Assembly: GCF_965638725.1 (NCBI RefSeq)
Contig: NC_134949.1
Coordinates: forward strand, 48,946,151 to 49,010,150
Direction: 5' to 3'
Length of the DNA: 64,000 nt
Origin: Aptenodytes patagonicus
Lineage: Eukaryota > Chordata > Aves > Sphenisciformes > Spheniscidae
Position 1 is the stretch's first letter. Every line of letters begins with the position of its first letter. The notes below the pieces were generated by a model. The model did not search any database and was not told where the DNA came from. It worked only from the letters and a program-made list of their open reading frames with translations. Both the position numbers and the translations under genes were made by a program. Shown here one piece after another: positions 55,901 to 61,900 of this stretch.

Positions 55901-58900
55901 GTTGAAGACAAAGTTGTTGCTTTTCTAGCAAGCTAACACAAAGAGCTAAGACAGTCAAAACCCATCCAAATTCCTACAGTCTGCTTTTAAAAAACTTAGA
56001 AGTCTCACCTTTTTCTTTATGCGTTTTTTCTTCAGATTAAAAAGGAGAGAACAAGACCAAGAGAACAAAGCATGAAAATATTAGAAATTATCTTTGCTTT
56101 AGGAAGACTAAATAGGAATCAACATAGAGACAAAATAAAATAGAGTTTTCTATATACCTGTGCATGCATGTACATACATACACACACATATGTAAAAGGG
56201 CATTTTGAGGAATGATTCTCAAGGTTTTCCTCCAGGACATTAACTTTTGCTGTCTGTTTTATTCTCTCAGAGGCCAAGATTACAGGTATTTTCTAAAAAC
56301 AGCTATAAAAAATGTTTCAAGAGAACAAATTAAAAAAAAATTCTAGTAATAATGTTAACTCTATCTTTGCATTTATTGTTATATTAACTTTTGACTTTTT
56401 ATAATTTTATTTTAACCAATCAGACAATCTTAGCAAAAGCAGCAAGCATAAATCGAATCCTGTCTAATATCTACCAAATCTATTTGTCAATAGTATTTAA
56501 GAAAAATACTAAAAAATCAAAACACAAAATCCAGACAAAATTAATGCACAGTAGGACTATGTAAATTCAAATGTAGACACCTCCTGACCTCAATTAACTA
56601 AGTTTCATTGGAGCAGACGTAATATATGTTTGCTAAGTGTGATTAAAATTCCATATTCTCTTTGTACCAGTAACCAGGAAATGTTCTAAAACAGAATTAA
56701 ACATCATGCCACACCAAAGATTATAAATACAGAAAGCTAATAATATAAAGTTAAAAATACAGTAAATCAGCAATAATTCTTTACTAACCTCTCTCCTTAA
56801 TTTGATGTTTTCATTTTCGGCATCTTCATTTCGAAGAGCAAGCTAGAACAAGATGGAAAACCTTTATAGGTATCACTAACACCATAAACTATGAAAACAA
56901 AGAACTCCAGAAACAAAATAGAAAACAAATGCACAGTGGTTTTTTTTATTTCAGAGGCTCTTTTCAGAACATCGACTTTTCAAAAGATGTGCCAGAACAG
57001 CTTTGAGAGATATCAAGCTGAAGTCCTTCTTACCTGTTCATTCACTTTCTTCTCTTTTTCCAATTCTTTTTCTATATCTGTTAACTGTCTCTCTTTTTGT
57101 TCTAATTGTTTTTCCAGTTGGCGGATCTCATCACGCAAAAAACGAGTATCACGACCACCAGCAGATCTTTGTGCCGTCTTAAGAGCATTAAAATAACATT
57201 ATAAATATATTACAGTTCTTCAAAATAGAAAGAACTAAAAAAACAAAGCAGATGCTAAGACTAACGTTCCTGGTGTTCAGGAAAAGCAGCAGGAAGGGCT
57301 CACTAGCTTCTTTCAACAAAACCCAGAAATCTAAAAATAAATGGGATTTATTCAAGTATAAAAAAAATTCATTGTACATACAGCTCTTTGCAAACCTGAG
57401 GCTGGTGAATATTCAAAAGCCAATAAAAGGTATTAACTAAAATGTATGGCTATTACATCTCTTTACTAGATTAAAATACGAGTCTAAAAAACCTCATTAA
57501 CCCCCCCCCCACCAAACAGCACTCTATAAACTAACAAAATTTTAAAACATACCTCTAATTCATTTTGAAGTTTCATCACCTTTGTTTTAAATTGATTTTC
57601 TGTTAAAATAGAACAGATATAGTGAATTACCCAACAAGGTAAAAAGTACATAGAACAACAATGGTTAACCTTAGTCTTTAAATATTTGGCTTCACTGAAG
57701 CAATTGACTTCAGAGCAGTTGGTATTTTATTCAGTTCCCTAAACTTAAAAAAAAACCCTAAAAAATACATTTAACAAATAATTTAGGAACAGCATAAAAA
57801 GGCTTGCTTACCGCATTTGGCTTGCTCTTCCCCAGCTTTTTCAACTTCTTCTAGTGCCAGCTCTACCTCTTGAGCTTTCATCTGGGAAAAAATGTGTAGT
57901 AAACAAAGAAGAAATATTTACTACGAACATAAATTAAAAGATTGTTCTATAGACCTCATGTTTAAAATGATGAAAATGTTTACAAAAGATCATCGATTTT
58001 CTCCCTTTAAACAAATGAATCCACTCCCATTTTTCCCCGTGCTGACAATTAAGAAGTTCAGATTGTTGCAATATCTTCTTTAGTAATTTATTCTACAGGG
58101 CTACCTACATATTCAAAAGCATACTGCTGAGAATTAAAAACAGTAAAAAAGCCTCTCTAAAACCAATGTGCTAACCTATGCTGCTGTTAATTCTTCCTTT
58201 CAGTACATTCATGAGTAAATACAAGAAAGTATGATAGATTTAGAGGATCAGTTTTAGGATGGCGATGTTTCTTCATTCATGGTGACATTTTTATTTACTC
58301 TAAAACATCAACCTACCACAAAAACTTCTATTAAAGTTAAAATCATTACCAATAACTTACAACATTAACCAATTTTTGAGATATTTGTTTGCATTTTCCA
58401 TCTATAAAACTAAGGTTCCTTAACTATATAACTATGTTAGTCCTATTCACTTCCCACTGCTACATGCCATAATCCCAACAGTGACAAGCAGATACTCTGG
58501 TGCAAGCATACATTTGGCATATAAATGCTCTTAGGAGTAACCAGTGTGCTCAATGCAAGGAAAAAAAAAAGTAATGATGCTTTCATTTAAACAAAAAATA
58601 AACAAATGCATCTGCAGAATTGTAGGAAGTGAGGATTAATACAAACCTTCATTAGTGACTGAGTAATTTTAAAAAGGTGTATCAGTTGTTCCGGCGTTTC
58701 AGTTTTTAAGTCTTTCCCATCAACCTAAGGAAAGAGACAACAGTGTTTTTATACAAATATCAATGAAATCCACAAAATAAATCATTTGTGTATGTGAAGC
58801 ACCAGAGACAGTTTAGGGAAGAATGCATAACAAAACCCTTATGTTCTGTTTTCCCCTTGAGTACCTTGGACATGGTCTCCAGCAGTCTGTTCGCTAGTTC

Positions 58901-58966
58901 GTCTTGACGAGGCAGAGCATCTGGATCAACTTTCATAAGCTTCTTCCAATCTAAAATGGGTGCCAT
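6143..58966 (-). CDS. CEP290: CEP290, centrosomal protein of 290 kDa (whole coding gene, 56 coding exons)
   Basis: This is a scaffold of the primary-cilium transition zone and centriolar satellites; human mutations cause ciliopathies such as LCA10 and Joubert syndrome. The product is almost entirely coiled coil. The ATG at 58966 begins [20 protein letters not shown] (human MPPNINWKEIMKVDPD) and has a strong Kozak context (A at -3, G at +4). The human-equivalent exons join without a phase error to 2440 residues, against 2479 in human. The P-loop-like RGAGRSGKT is present across exons 49/50. Three extra phase-0 exons (19, 20, 47) are candidate additions. Two introns are GC-AG. The last exon carries a one-base deletion that shortens the C-terminus. 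'Core residues' in the exon entries below count human-equivalent exons only. Confidence 0.97.
6534..6640 (-). CDS. CEP290: CEP290 exon 56
   Basis: Core residues 2374-2409, including [20 protein letters not shown]. The acceptor is TTTTTGCAG and the donor TTAAAG|GTGAGT. Confidence 0.92.
7510..7613 (-). CDS. CEP290: CEP290 exon 55
   Basis: Core residues 2339-2373, including [17 protein letters not shown] (human LDKEKAELIHQIEANKD). The acceptor is TATATTCCAG and the donor GCCG|GTAATA. Confidence 0.92.
7771..7844 (-). CDS. CEP290: CEP290 exon 54
   Basis: Core residues 2315-2338, [20 protein letters not shown]. The acceptor is TTTTCTTTTAAG and the donor TTAAG|GTAATG. Confidence 0.93.
7845..9528 (-). 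other. CEP290 intron 53
   Basis: 1.7 kb of AT-rich intron. A slightly CpG-enriched stretch occurs near 8260-8380. No repeat family or gene is recognised. Confidence 0.6.
9529..9670 (-). CDS. CEP290: CEP290 exon 53
   Basis: Core residues 2267-2314, including [20 protein letters not shown]. The acceptor is CTACTACCAG and the donor GAACAA|GTGAGT. Confidence 0.93.
9671..12707 (-). other. CEP290 intron 52
   Basis: 3.0 kb intron holding the antisense CR1 fragment at about 10270-10450. The rest is AT-rich with no recognised feature. Confidence 0.6.
10270..10450 (-). mobile_element. CR1 LINE 3'-end fragment (old), antisense
   Basis: GGTTGGAAGGTATCTCTGGA followed by GGTCATGTAATCCAATCTCC is the reverse complement of the avian CR1 3' end, so the element points to the - strand with its 3' end at about 10270. 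The 5' part is too divergent to bound exactly. Confidence 0.7.
12708..12871 (-). CDS. CEP290: CEP290 exon 52
   Basis: Core residues 2213-2266, including [20 protein letters not shown] and [13 protein letters not shown]. The acceptor is GAACAATAG and the donor ACAAG|GTAGGA. Confidence 0.94.
13199..13321 (-). CDS. CEP290: CEP290 exon 51
   Basis: Core residues 2172-2212, including [18 protein letters not shown] and [11 protein letters not shown]. The acceptor is GATATTTAG and the donor AAAAAG|GTATGA. Confidence 0.94.
13664..13828 (-). CDS. CEP290: CEP290 exon 50 (second half of P-loop-like motif)
   Basis: Core residues 2117-2171, starting [20 protein letters not shown]. With the RG from exon 49 it builds G-AGRS-GKT, the ATP/GTP-binding motif A described for CEP290. 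The acceptor is CTCTATAG and the donor CTAAAG|GTACTG. Confidence 0.94.
15429..15515 (-). CDS. CEP290: CEP290 exon 49
   Basis: Core residues 2088-2116, [20 protein letters not shown] then ERKLGSIRG. The acceptor is GGTTTTTTAG and the donor AGAGGG|GTGAGT. Confidence 0.93.
15787..15921 (-). CDS. CEP290: CEP290 exon 48
   Basis: Core residues 2043-2087, including [20 protein letters not shown]. The acceptor is CCGTTTTCTCAAG and the donor CTAAAG|GTATCA. It is entered in phase 0, so it can follow either exon 46 or exon 47. Confidence 0.94.
15922..16960 (-). other. CEP290 intron 47
   Basis: 1.0 kb between candidate exon 47 and exon 48. It has an AATAAA (- strand) at 16299-16304 that could serve a truncated transcript ending just past exon 47. 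Otherwise nothing is recognised. Confidence 0.5.
16961..17611 (-). CDS. CEP290: CEP290 extra exon 47: acidic 217-codon exon, not in human
   Basis: An open frame on the CEP290 sense strand between two human-equivalent phase-0 exons. A long pyrimidine-rich tract (about 17620-17700) leads to the acceptor TTGAATCAG|AGTACA. The frame is phase 0, 651 nt, and ends GAG|GTTTGA. If GTTTGA is used as a donor, it is an in-frame cassette. If it is not, the frame gains one Val and stops at TGA 16955-16957, giving a protein without the last 400 or so residues. The peptide is very acidic and hydrophilic ([48 protein letters not shown]), probably disordered, with no domain I know. The weak donor is the main doubt. 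Confidence 0.65.
18184..18307 (-). CDS. CEP290: CEP290 exon 46
   Basis: Core residues 2001-2042, including [20 protein letters not shown] (human LPRDSVVEDLHLQNRYLQEK). The donor is CCCTCG|GTAAGT. It leaves in phase 0. Confidence 0.95.
18922..19077 (-). CDS. CEP290: CEP290 exon 45
   Basis: Core residues 1949-2000, including [20 protein letters not shown] and [13 protein letters not shown]. The acceptor is GGATGTTGCAG and the donor ATGAG|GTGAGA. Confidence 0.95.
19966..20111 (-). CDS. CEP290: CEP290 exon 44
   Basis: Core residues 1901-1948, including [20 protein letters not shown] and [13 protein letters not shown]. The acceptor is GCTTCACAG and the donor ACCAA|GTGAGT. Confidence 0.95.
20112..21542 (-). 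other. CEP290 intron 43
   Basis: 1.4 kb intron containing the perfect 12-bp hairpin at 20250-20278. No other feature is recognised. Confidence 0.6.
20250..20278. repeat. Perfect inverted repeat (12-bp arms, 5-nt loop)
   Basis: TATTTACCTTAT, TTACC, then ATAAGGTAAATA. The arms are exact reverse complements. AT-rich and intronic. Confidence 0.9.
21543..21659 (-). CDS. CEP290: CEP290 exon 43
   Basis: Core residues 1862-1900, including [20 protein letters not shown] (human SLIEELQRKVKKLENQLEGK). The acceptor is ATTTTTCAG and the donor GACAAG|GTATGT. Confidence 0.94.
22238..22459 (-). CDS. CEP290: CEP290 exon 42
   Basis: Core residues 1788-1861, including [20 protein letters not shown] and [16 protein letters not shown]. 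The acceptor is TTTTCTTCTAG and the donor ATTCAG|GTAGAA. Confidence 0.95.
22554..22691 (-). CDS. CEP290: CEP290 exon 41
   Basis: Core residues 1742-1787, including [20 protein letters not shown] and [16 protein letters not shown]. The acceptor is TATTTTCAG and the donor CTTATG|GTGAGT. Confidence 0.95.
22892..23105 (-). CDS. CEP290: CEP290 exon 40
   Basis: Core residues 1670-1741, including [20 protein letters not shown] and [12 protein letters not shown]. The acceptor is TTTTTATTAG and the donor CAGAAA|GTTAGT. Confidence 0.95.
23776..23975 (-). CDS. CEP290: CEP290 exon 39
   Basis: Core residues 1604-1669, including [20 protein letters not shown]. The acceptor is GTTTTACAG and the donor GCCCA|GTAAGT. 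Confidence 0.95.
24380..24421. repeat. Short tandem array of CGACTTTTT-like units
   Basis: Four successive units of 9-11 bases (CGACTTCTA, CGACTTTTT, CGACTTTTTA, CGACTCGAATT), an unusual CpG cluster in a CpG-poor intron. Another TCGACGAC lies near 24447. Confidence 0.75.
24574..24681 (-). CDS. CEP290: CEP290 exon 38
   Basis: Core residues 1568-1603, including [20 protein letters not shown] and [10 protein letters not shown]. The acceptor is AACTAACAG and the donor GCTTTG|GTGAGT. Confidence 0.94.
24682..25788 (-). other. CEP290 intron 37
   Basis: 1.1 kb intron with a 25-bp direct repeat (25284-25308 and 25351-25375). Nothing else is recognised. Confidence 0.6.
25284..25392. repeat. Direct repeat, two 25-bp copies plus a 12-bp partial
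   Basis: GTTTATGCTTTAAAATATGC plus TTTAA occurs identically at 25284-25308 and 25351-25375. AATATGCTTTAA recurs at 25381-25392. Confidence 0.9.
25789..26055 (-). CDS. CEP290: CEP290 exon 37
   Basis: Core residues 1479-1567, including [20 protein letters not shown] and [20 protein letters not shown]. The acceptor is CGTTGTAG and the donor AGAGAG|GTAGTT. Confidence 0.95.
26720..26854 (-). CDS. CEP290: CEP290 exon 36
   Basis: Core residues 1434-1478, including [20 protein letters not shown] and [14 protein letters not shown]. The acceptor is CTTTCTGTGCAG and the donor GAGGAG|GTAATT. Confidence 0.96.
26942..27049 (-). CDS. CEP290: CEP290 exon 35
   Basis: Core residues 1398-1433, including [20 protein letters not shown]. 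The acceptor is TTTGTTACAG and the donor CTAAAG|GTACAG. Confidence 0.95.
27299..27463 (-). CDS. CEP290: CEP290 exon 34
   Basis: Core residues 1343-1397, including [20 protein letters not shown] and [20 protein letters not shown]. The acceptor is CATTATTAG and the donor AACAAG|GTACGT. Confidence 0.95.
27464..28573 (-). other. CEP290 intron 33
   Basis: 1.1 kb intron. A short sense frame at 27456-27686 has no homology I know. No repeat is recognised. Confidence 0.6.
28574..29029 (-). CDS. CEP290: CEP290 exon 33
   Basis: 456 nt, core residues 1191-1342 and very conserved: [55 protein letters not shown]. The acceptor is TTTGTTCTTAG and the donor CAAAAG|GTTTGC. Confidence 0.97.
29790..29901 (-). 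CDS. CEP290: CEP290 exon 32
   Basis: Core residues 1153-1190, including [17 protein letters not shown]. The acceptor is CCCTGCAAG and the donor TATCAG|GTAAAA. Confidence 0.94.
30879..31030 (-). CDS. CEP290: CEP290 exon 31
   Basis: Core residues 1103-1152, including [20 protein letters not shown] and [20 protein letters not shown]. The acceptor is GTTTTTTTAAG and the donor ATCAAA|GTAAGT. Confidence 0.95.
31031..33123 (-). other. CEP290 intron 30
   Basis: 2.1 kb intron holding a (TA)n microsatellite at 31883-31912. Otherwise AT-rich and featureless. Confidence 0.6.
31883..31912. repeat. (TA)n microsatellite
   Basis: Fifteen uninterrupted TA units flanked by T-rich and A-rich runs. Confidence 0.95.
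33124..33329 (-). CDS. CEP290: CEP290 exon 30
   Basis: Core residues 1034-1102, including [20 protein letters not shown] and [15 protein letters not shown]. The acceptor is TTTTTTAATGTAG and the donor ACTGAG|GTAAAT. Confidence 0.96.
34164..34275 (-). CDS. CEP290: CEP290 exon 29 (GC donor)
   Basis: Core residues 997-1033, including [20 protein letters not shown]. The acceptor is TTGTCATACAG. Only the donor CTGG|GCAAGT keeps the frame into exon 30 (G|GG GAT GAC); a GT four bases on would give a stop. Confidence 0.93.
34276..35820 (-). other. CEP290 intron 28 (counterpart of human intron 26)
   Basis: 1.5 kb. By exon order and the 174-nt exon before it, this matches the human intron whose c.2991+1655A>G variant makes the LCA10 cryptic exon. 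No repeat is recognised. Confidence 0.6.
35821..35994 (-). CDS. CEP290: CEP290 exon 28
   Basis: 174 nt, core residues 939-996, including [20 protein letters not shown] and [15 protein letters not shown]. The acceptor is TTTTCATAG and the donor ATGGAG|GTAATG. Confidence 0.96.
36554..36784 (-). CDS. CEP290: CEP290 exon 27
   Basis: Core residues 862-938, including [20 protein letters not shown] and [15 protein letters not shown]. The acceptor is ATTTTGCAG and the donor TTCAAG|GTATAG. Confidence 0.96.
37336..37360 (+). other. G-quadruplex-forming motif
   Basis: Runs GGGG-T-GGG-CGGAT-GGGGGG-A-GGGGG fit four G-tracts of three or more with loops of seven or fewer. The CEP290 transcript carries the C-rich complement. 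It follows an alternating purine/pyrimidine GT-rich stretch. Confidence 0.7.
38650..39470 (+). mobile_element. Possible solo LTR of an endogenous retrovirus (boundaries uncertain)
   Basis: A block unlike the surrounding intron: higher GC and CpG in the middle, a TATA-like AGCATAAAAG near 38813, then a T-rich segment with AATAAATCGATAAACC near 39411 as a poly(A) region. It can be framed as TG...CA (TGTGAGTG near 38650, CCCCTGCA near 39460). No matching target-site duplication was found and no internal viral genes are present. Confidence 0.35.
39558..39660 (-). CDS. CEP290: CEP290 exon 26
   Basis: Core residues 827-861, including [20 protein letters not shown]. The acceptor is CTGTTTTAG and the donor TATTCT|GTAAGT. 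Confidence 0.94.
39661..41884 (-). other. CEP290 intron 25
   Basis: 2.2 kb AT-rich intron. Short open frames on both strands resemble nothing known. Confidence 0.55.
41885..42000 (-). CDS. CEP290: CEP290 exon 25
   Basis: Core residues 789-826, including [20 protein letters not shown]. The acceptor is TAATCATTAG and the donor TCAAAG|GTATCG. Confidence 0.95.
42001..43018 (-). other. CEP290 intron 24
   Basis: 1.0 kb intron. Nothing is recognised. Confidence 0.55.
43019..43168 (-). CDS. CEP290: CEP290 exon 24
   Basis: Core residues 739-788, including [20 protein letters not shown] and [12 protein letters not shown]. The acceptor is TTTTCTTTAG and the donor ATACAG|GTAACT. Confidence 0.95.
43169..44157 (-). 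other. CEP290 intron 23
   Basis: 1.0 kb intron. Nothing is recognised. Confidence 0.55.
44158..44322 (-). CDS. CEP290: CEP290 exon 23
   Basis: Core residues 684-738, including [20 protein letters not shown]. The acceptor is TGCATTAG and the donor GAAAAG|GTATAT. Confidence 0.95.
44906..45048 (-). CDS. CEP290: CEP290 exon 22
   Basis: Core residues 636-683, including [20 protein letters not shown] and [16 protein letters not shown]. The acceptor is TTTTTATTACAG and the donor GTTAAT|GTAAGC. Confidence 0.96.
45049..46437 (-). other. CEP290 intron 21
   Basis: 1.4 kb intron. Open frames near 45326-45824 on both strands have no recognisable product. Confidence 0.55.
46438..46522 (-). CDS. CEP290: CEP290 exon 21
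   Basis: Core residues 608-635, including [18 protein letters not shown] (human [18 protein letters not shown]). The acceptor is TTTTCTTTAG and the donor CTAAAT|GTAAGT. In human this exon directly follows the equivalent of exon 18. Confidence 0.94.
46818..46910 (-). CDS. CEP290: CEP290 extra exon 20 (31 codons), possible duplicate of exon 21
   Basis: A 93-nt phase-0 exon with the acceptor TTTTTTTAG and donor GTGCAG|GTAGTA. It encodes [20 protein letters not shown] then [11 protein letters not shown], which is absent from the human protein as I know it. Its start resembles exon 21 and human NEFLSRELIEKE, suggesting exon duplication. It is coiled-coil-like. Splice sites are good and the length is a multiple of three. 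Confidence 0.7.
46911..48612 (-). other. CEP290 intron 19
   Basis: 1.7 kb intron. A sense frame at 47395-47637 is not recognised. No repeat family was identified. Confidence 0.55.
48613..49413 (-). CDS. CEP290: CEP290 extra exon 19 (801 nt, 267 codons), not in human
   Basis: A fully open frame between the acceptor TTGTGAATATAG|GCTAGC and the donor TCACAG|GTGAGA, phase 0 on both sides, so it joins exons 18 and 20 or 21 without a frame change. The peptide begins [20 protein letters not shown], continues Ser/Thr/Asn/Asp-rich ([40 protein letters not shown]) and ends in a coiled-coil-like tail, [18 protein letters not shown]. It is probably a disordered insert in the N-terminal third of CEP290. 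I know no counterpart in the human protein and recognise no domain. An open frame of this length with strong splice sites on both sides is very unlikely by chance in AT-rich intron. Confidence 0.82.
49607..49719 (-). CDS. CEP290: CEP290 exon 18
   Basis: Core residues 570-607, a weakly conserved stretch ([18 protein letters not shown], human GLTTEDLNLTENISQGDR). The acceptor is CTTGCAATTAG and the donor GCAAAG|GTAGGT. It leaves in phase 0. Confidence 0.9.
50199..50286 (-). CDS. CEP290: CEP290 exon 17
   Basis: Core residues 541-569, [20 protein letters not shown] then EKGRRVPTI. The acceptor is AATACGCAG and the donor ACAATAG|GTAGGA. Confidence 0.95.
50378..50478 (-). CDS. CEP290: CEP290 exon 16 (GC donor)
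   Basis: Core residues 507-540, including [20 protein letters not shown]. The acceptor is TGTATTTTAG. The donor is CAAGAG|GCAAGT, the only site that keeps the frame into exon 17; a GT four bases on would shift it. Confidence 0.94.
51137..51299 (-). CDS. CEP290: CEP290 exon 15
   Basis: Core residues 453-506, including [20 protein letters not shown] and [19 protein letters not shown]. The acceptor is GTTTTTACAG and the donor CTTAG|GTATGC. Confidence 0.96.
51828..52000 (-). CDS. CEP290: CEP290 exon 14
   Basis: Core residues 395-452, including [20 protein letters not shown]. The acceptor is TTGTTTCCAG and the donor GAACTG|GTAAAC. Confidence 0.95.
52541..52658 (-). CDS. CEP290: CEP290 exon 13
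   Basis: Core residues 356-394, including [20 protein letters not shown]. The acceptor is GTGTGTGTAG and the donor AAAAAG|GTAAAG. Confidence 0.95.
52659..54530 (-). other. CEP290 intron 12
   Basis: 1.9 kb AT-rich intron. No gene or known repeat is recognised. Confidence 0.55.
54531..54653 (-). CDS. CEP290: CEP290 exon 12
   Basis: Core residues 315-355, including [20 protein letters not shown]. The acceptor is TCTTTTCAG and the donor CAGCAG|GTACAG. Confidence 0.95.
54729..54818 (-). CDS. CEP290: CEP290 exon 11
   Basis: Core residues 285-314, including [20 protein letters not shown]. The acceptor is GGCATTTCTAG and the donor TGGAAG|GTACTT. The intron to exon 12 is only 75 nt. Confidence 0.95.
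55156..55338 (-). CDS. CEP290: CEP290 exon 10
   Basis: Core residues 224-284, including [20 protein letters not shown]. The acceptor is TTAATTTTGCAG and the donor TTTCAA|GTAAGA. Confidence 0.96.
55421..55440. repeat. Short palindrome
   Basis: GTAAGACTT and AAGTCTTAC are exact inverted copies separated by two bases, in the intron between exons 9 and 10. Confidence 0.85.
55708..55860 (-). CDS. CEP290: CEP290 exon 9
   Basis: Core residues 173-223, including [20 protein letters not shown], nearly identical to human. The acceptor is TTTCTGTGCAG and the donor ATTCAG|GTAAAA. Confidence 0.97.
56009..56029 (-). CDS. CEP290: CEP290 exon 8 (21-nt microexon)
   Basis: Encodes KKRIKKK, core residues 166-172 (human NKRLKKK). 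The acceptor TTAATCTGAAG is weak and the donor AAAAAG|GTGAGA strong. Phase 0 on both sides. Confidence 0.88.
56789..56842 (-). CDS. CEP290: CEP290 exon 7
   Basis: Core residues 148-165, [18 protein letters not shown]. The acceptor is TTGTTCTAG and the donor GAGAG|GTTAGT. Confidence 0.95.
57034..57177 (-). CDS. CEP290: CEP290 exon 6
   Basis: Core residues 100-147, including [20 protein letters not shown] and [14 protein letters not shown]. The acceptor is AATGCTCTTAAG and the donor GAACAG|GTAAGA. Confidence 0.96.
57553..57599 (-). CDS. CEP290: CEP290 exon 5
   Basis: Core residues 84-99, [16 protein letters not shown]. The acceptor is TATTTTAACAG and the donor TTAGAG|GTATGT. Confidence 0.95.
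57812..57881 (-). CDS. CEP290: CEP290 exon 4
   Basis: Core residues 61-83, including [20 protein letters not shown]. The acceptor is TTTTTTCCCAG and the donor ATGCG|GTAAGC. Confidence 0.95.
57882..58646 (-). other. CEP290 intron 3
   Basis: 0.8 kb intron. Nothing is recognised. Confidence 0.55.
58647..58724 (-). CDS. CEP290: CEP290 exon 3
   Basis: Core residues 35-60, including [15 protein letters not shown] (human ENVIHLFRITQSLMK). The acceptor is TTTCCTTAG and the donor ATGAAG|GTTTGT. Confidence 0.95.
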
Positions 58967-58985
58967 ACTGAATTTGTAATTTTTC
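58865..58985 (-). CDS. CEP290: CEP290 exon 2 with start codon
   Basis: The acceptor is TTTTTGTTCCAG. There are 19 nt of 5' UTR, then ATG at 58966-58964 with A at -3 and G at +4. It encodes core residues 1-34, including [20 protein letters not shown]. The donor is TCCAAG|GTACTC. Confidence 0.95.
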
Positions 58986-61900
58986 CTGGAACAAAAATTG
59001 AAATAACAACTATCAGACATGATCAGTGCCAATCAATTTTATGTCAAATGATTCAAACAAGGCTGGCCACTGAACCACACAAGATGATTCTAATAACTGT
59101 ATTGATTTTGTAACACTGATTAACACTGTGTTCACATTTTGGTCTACTGCAAACAAGGAGACTATAGTAAAACCATGTTTTCTTTAAGTTAAAAATTACA
59201 TCATGCATACTCAATGAATTTGTGACACTAACAGTGAAGATCACAACACATGAAACCTCTATTTTAACTTTAATATCCTTCTTTTCCTCCCCACCTCTCA
59301 ATACGGTATTTTTATGTTAATGAACAAACACAGCCTGATGCCCTTTGAACCAGCCCTTGTAGGATAAGCATCTCCTTACAGTCACAAAATCATTATTTCT
59401 AATATTTAAAACACAACCAACACCTGCTTTAGTTTGATACTATAAGCATCCACTTGACATTCATTTCTAAGATATTAAACTCTTGCATTAAATATCTTTT
59501 CCTTTTGATTAGAATACTTGAATTGATAAAGGACAGTAAACAACCTGGAAACTGACAAAAATCTGATCAGAAAGTGGTGCAAAGTTTTGTTCTACTGCTT
59601 ACCTACTGGTTGCTGTGGGCCACAGTGACTTCTCATATACCTGAAAGTCAATGGAGTATCTGAAAAAGGCAGAAGAGATTGGAAGTCTTGGATTATTCTA
59701 TTCTCTGGTACTGTCTCTAGCCTTTATTATCAATATTTCAAAAATTAGATTCTGCAAAGTTTAAAACAGAACATTTTTTAATCTACCTACTGCCCTAAAT
59801 TATGAATAGGGCATAAATGGTTAAGAAAATTAAGAAAGAAAGAAAACTGACTAGAACATTAAATTAATTATTATTCAAAAAACTAATCATACAGCAGGAA
59901 TATGTATTTTATAGAAAAAAAACGAAGCTCAATCAATAACTGTAACAATGCTCTATGCTGAGCATGATATTTTGAGATCTGTTCCATCATGCACCCTGTT
60001 CATCATTCAGCAGTTTAAAGACTCAACAATTGAAACTTCCTTCCTCAATGAAAGGCTGAACTGGTATTACTTTCCCAAAAAATATGCCTAAGCAGTCTGA
60101 AAGAAGAGCTCTAAGACTTTGAAATCCAGCTGTAAGCTTAAGGGAGGATAAAAATCAACCTTTCCTCACCTTTTCTGAATACATGAACTACTTGAGAGCT
60201 CCCCTATATTTACCATTTCTTCAGTGTTTGCTAAATGTTTTAGAAAACATGCATTCCATATAACCCATGACTTCATGAGGATAACATCATATATACATTT
60301 TTGCTTTTCTGCTTTGTTGTAGATGGCAAAGGAAAATACAAGAAAATCACATGCAGGCACAGACTGATCTTGGCACTCCTACTTCTTCAGTTAATTGAAT
60401 ACTACTTGATTTCATTAACATAGTTATTTAAGGGTTGTTTTTTAAAAAACATATTAATTTTTTCTTAAACAATGAGATGTAGGAATTATGGGTATGAAAT
60501 GCCCGACAATCAAAACTATTCTGAAAGCAAATACACAACCTTATGACTGTCAATCTTTTCCTACCTTCCATCTTTCAAATCTCTTTTTCTCTTAACTTAT
60601 AAAAGAATGTCTTAAGAAAGAATCAATCCTAAAATTTTATCCAAAAGGAGAGATATCTGTACATAAACAAAATAATCCAACTTGTTGGAAGACTAGCTAT
60701 AGTAAGGTGTGGGGGGCACAACCTAAGCATACAGTATGTTCCACAGTATGTACATACTTAAGGACAATAAGAGAGAACTTATTTAATTGAGGAAATGGCC
60801 TCAAGTTGCGCCAGGGGAGGTTTAGATTGGATGTGAGGAAAAATTTCTTTACTGAAAGAGTGGTTAAACATTGGAACAGGCTGCCCAGGGAAGTGGTTGA
60901 GTCCCCATCCCTGGACGTATTTAAAAGACGAGTAGATGAGGCACTTAGGGACATGGTTTAGTGGGCATGGTGGTGTTGGGTCGACGGTTGGACTCGATGA
61001 TCTTAGAGGTCTTTTCCAACCTCAATGATTCTATGATTCTATAATTCTAATTGAAGAGTTTTCCATCATAAAATTTAGCTGATCCCTTGCCCTCAACTAG
61101 AACCTGTTCTTTTGGTTGACAGATGATCTGTGTGGTGAGGCACTGAGATCATGGCTCTACAAAAAGTGTGAAATAGATGTGCATTTGACATTAGTTATCA
61201 CAAGATTTTCTTGACTTACTCAAGTAATCAAACATACATAAAATGGCCAGATGTTACAAAGTTCAGCAAGGGCATAGAAAAGGAGGTCTGGTGGGCATGT
61301 TTAGGTACTGCCAGAATAACAATGTCCTGTGCTGCCCATGTAAAGAGGCAGCTAAGCTGCCATGCAGATACCTTACCATCACAGTGAAATTAAGCACCGG
61401 TAGAAACAGCTGTTCTTTTTCCGTACAGGTGTGTACAATGTGCAGCACAGAGTCATGTATACTTGAGCAAGACTGAATATGAAGAAGCAGCATAGTCATG
61501 TGGGAGATGTGCTCTGCTAACTCCGTATTAGTTTACCAAGACTAACCCAGCTTAAGCTACTTCTGATTTTCAAATTACACTACCCAGACTAGCTCTCATC
61601 TACTAGCTCTACAGAGCACTAGATCTTAACTACAAAGCCACAACCAAAATAGGATCTTGTGCAGGGTTCCTATTTTCTTCCAATCTGTATATCCCAGGCC
61701 CGGGAATGATACAGTGACAGACCGCGATCCCTCCAGGATGCTGCTGAGAGACAATTTGGCCTCCATTTCATCTGACTCTCCTGAATTAACAAATTGCCTT
61801 ATTTTGCGTCCACCTTCATCGCGGGGCATAGCTGAGGCATCAATTTAGAACAGACAGAGCGGGCTGTAACCTTCTCCGGGCACCGCGCTGCGACGATGCC

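Noticed and set aside
57501-57510. C10 homopolymer in intron 5
   Set aside because: A simple homopolymer, noted only as a spot prone to sequencing error.
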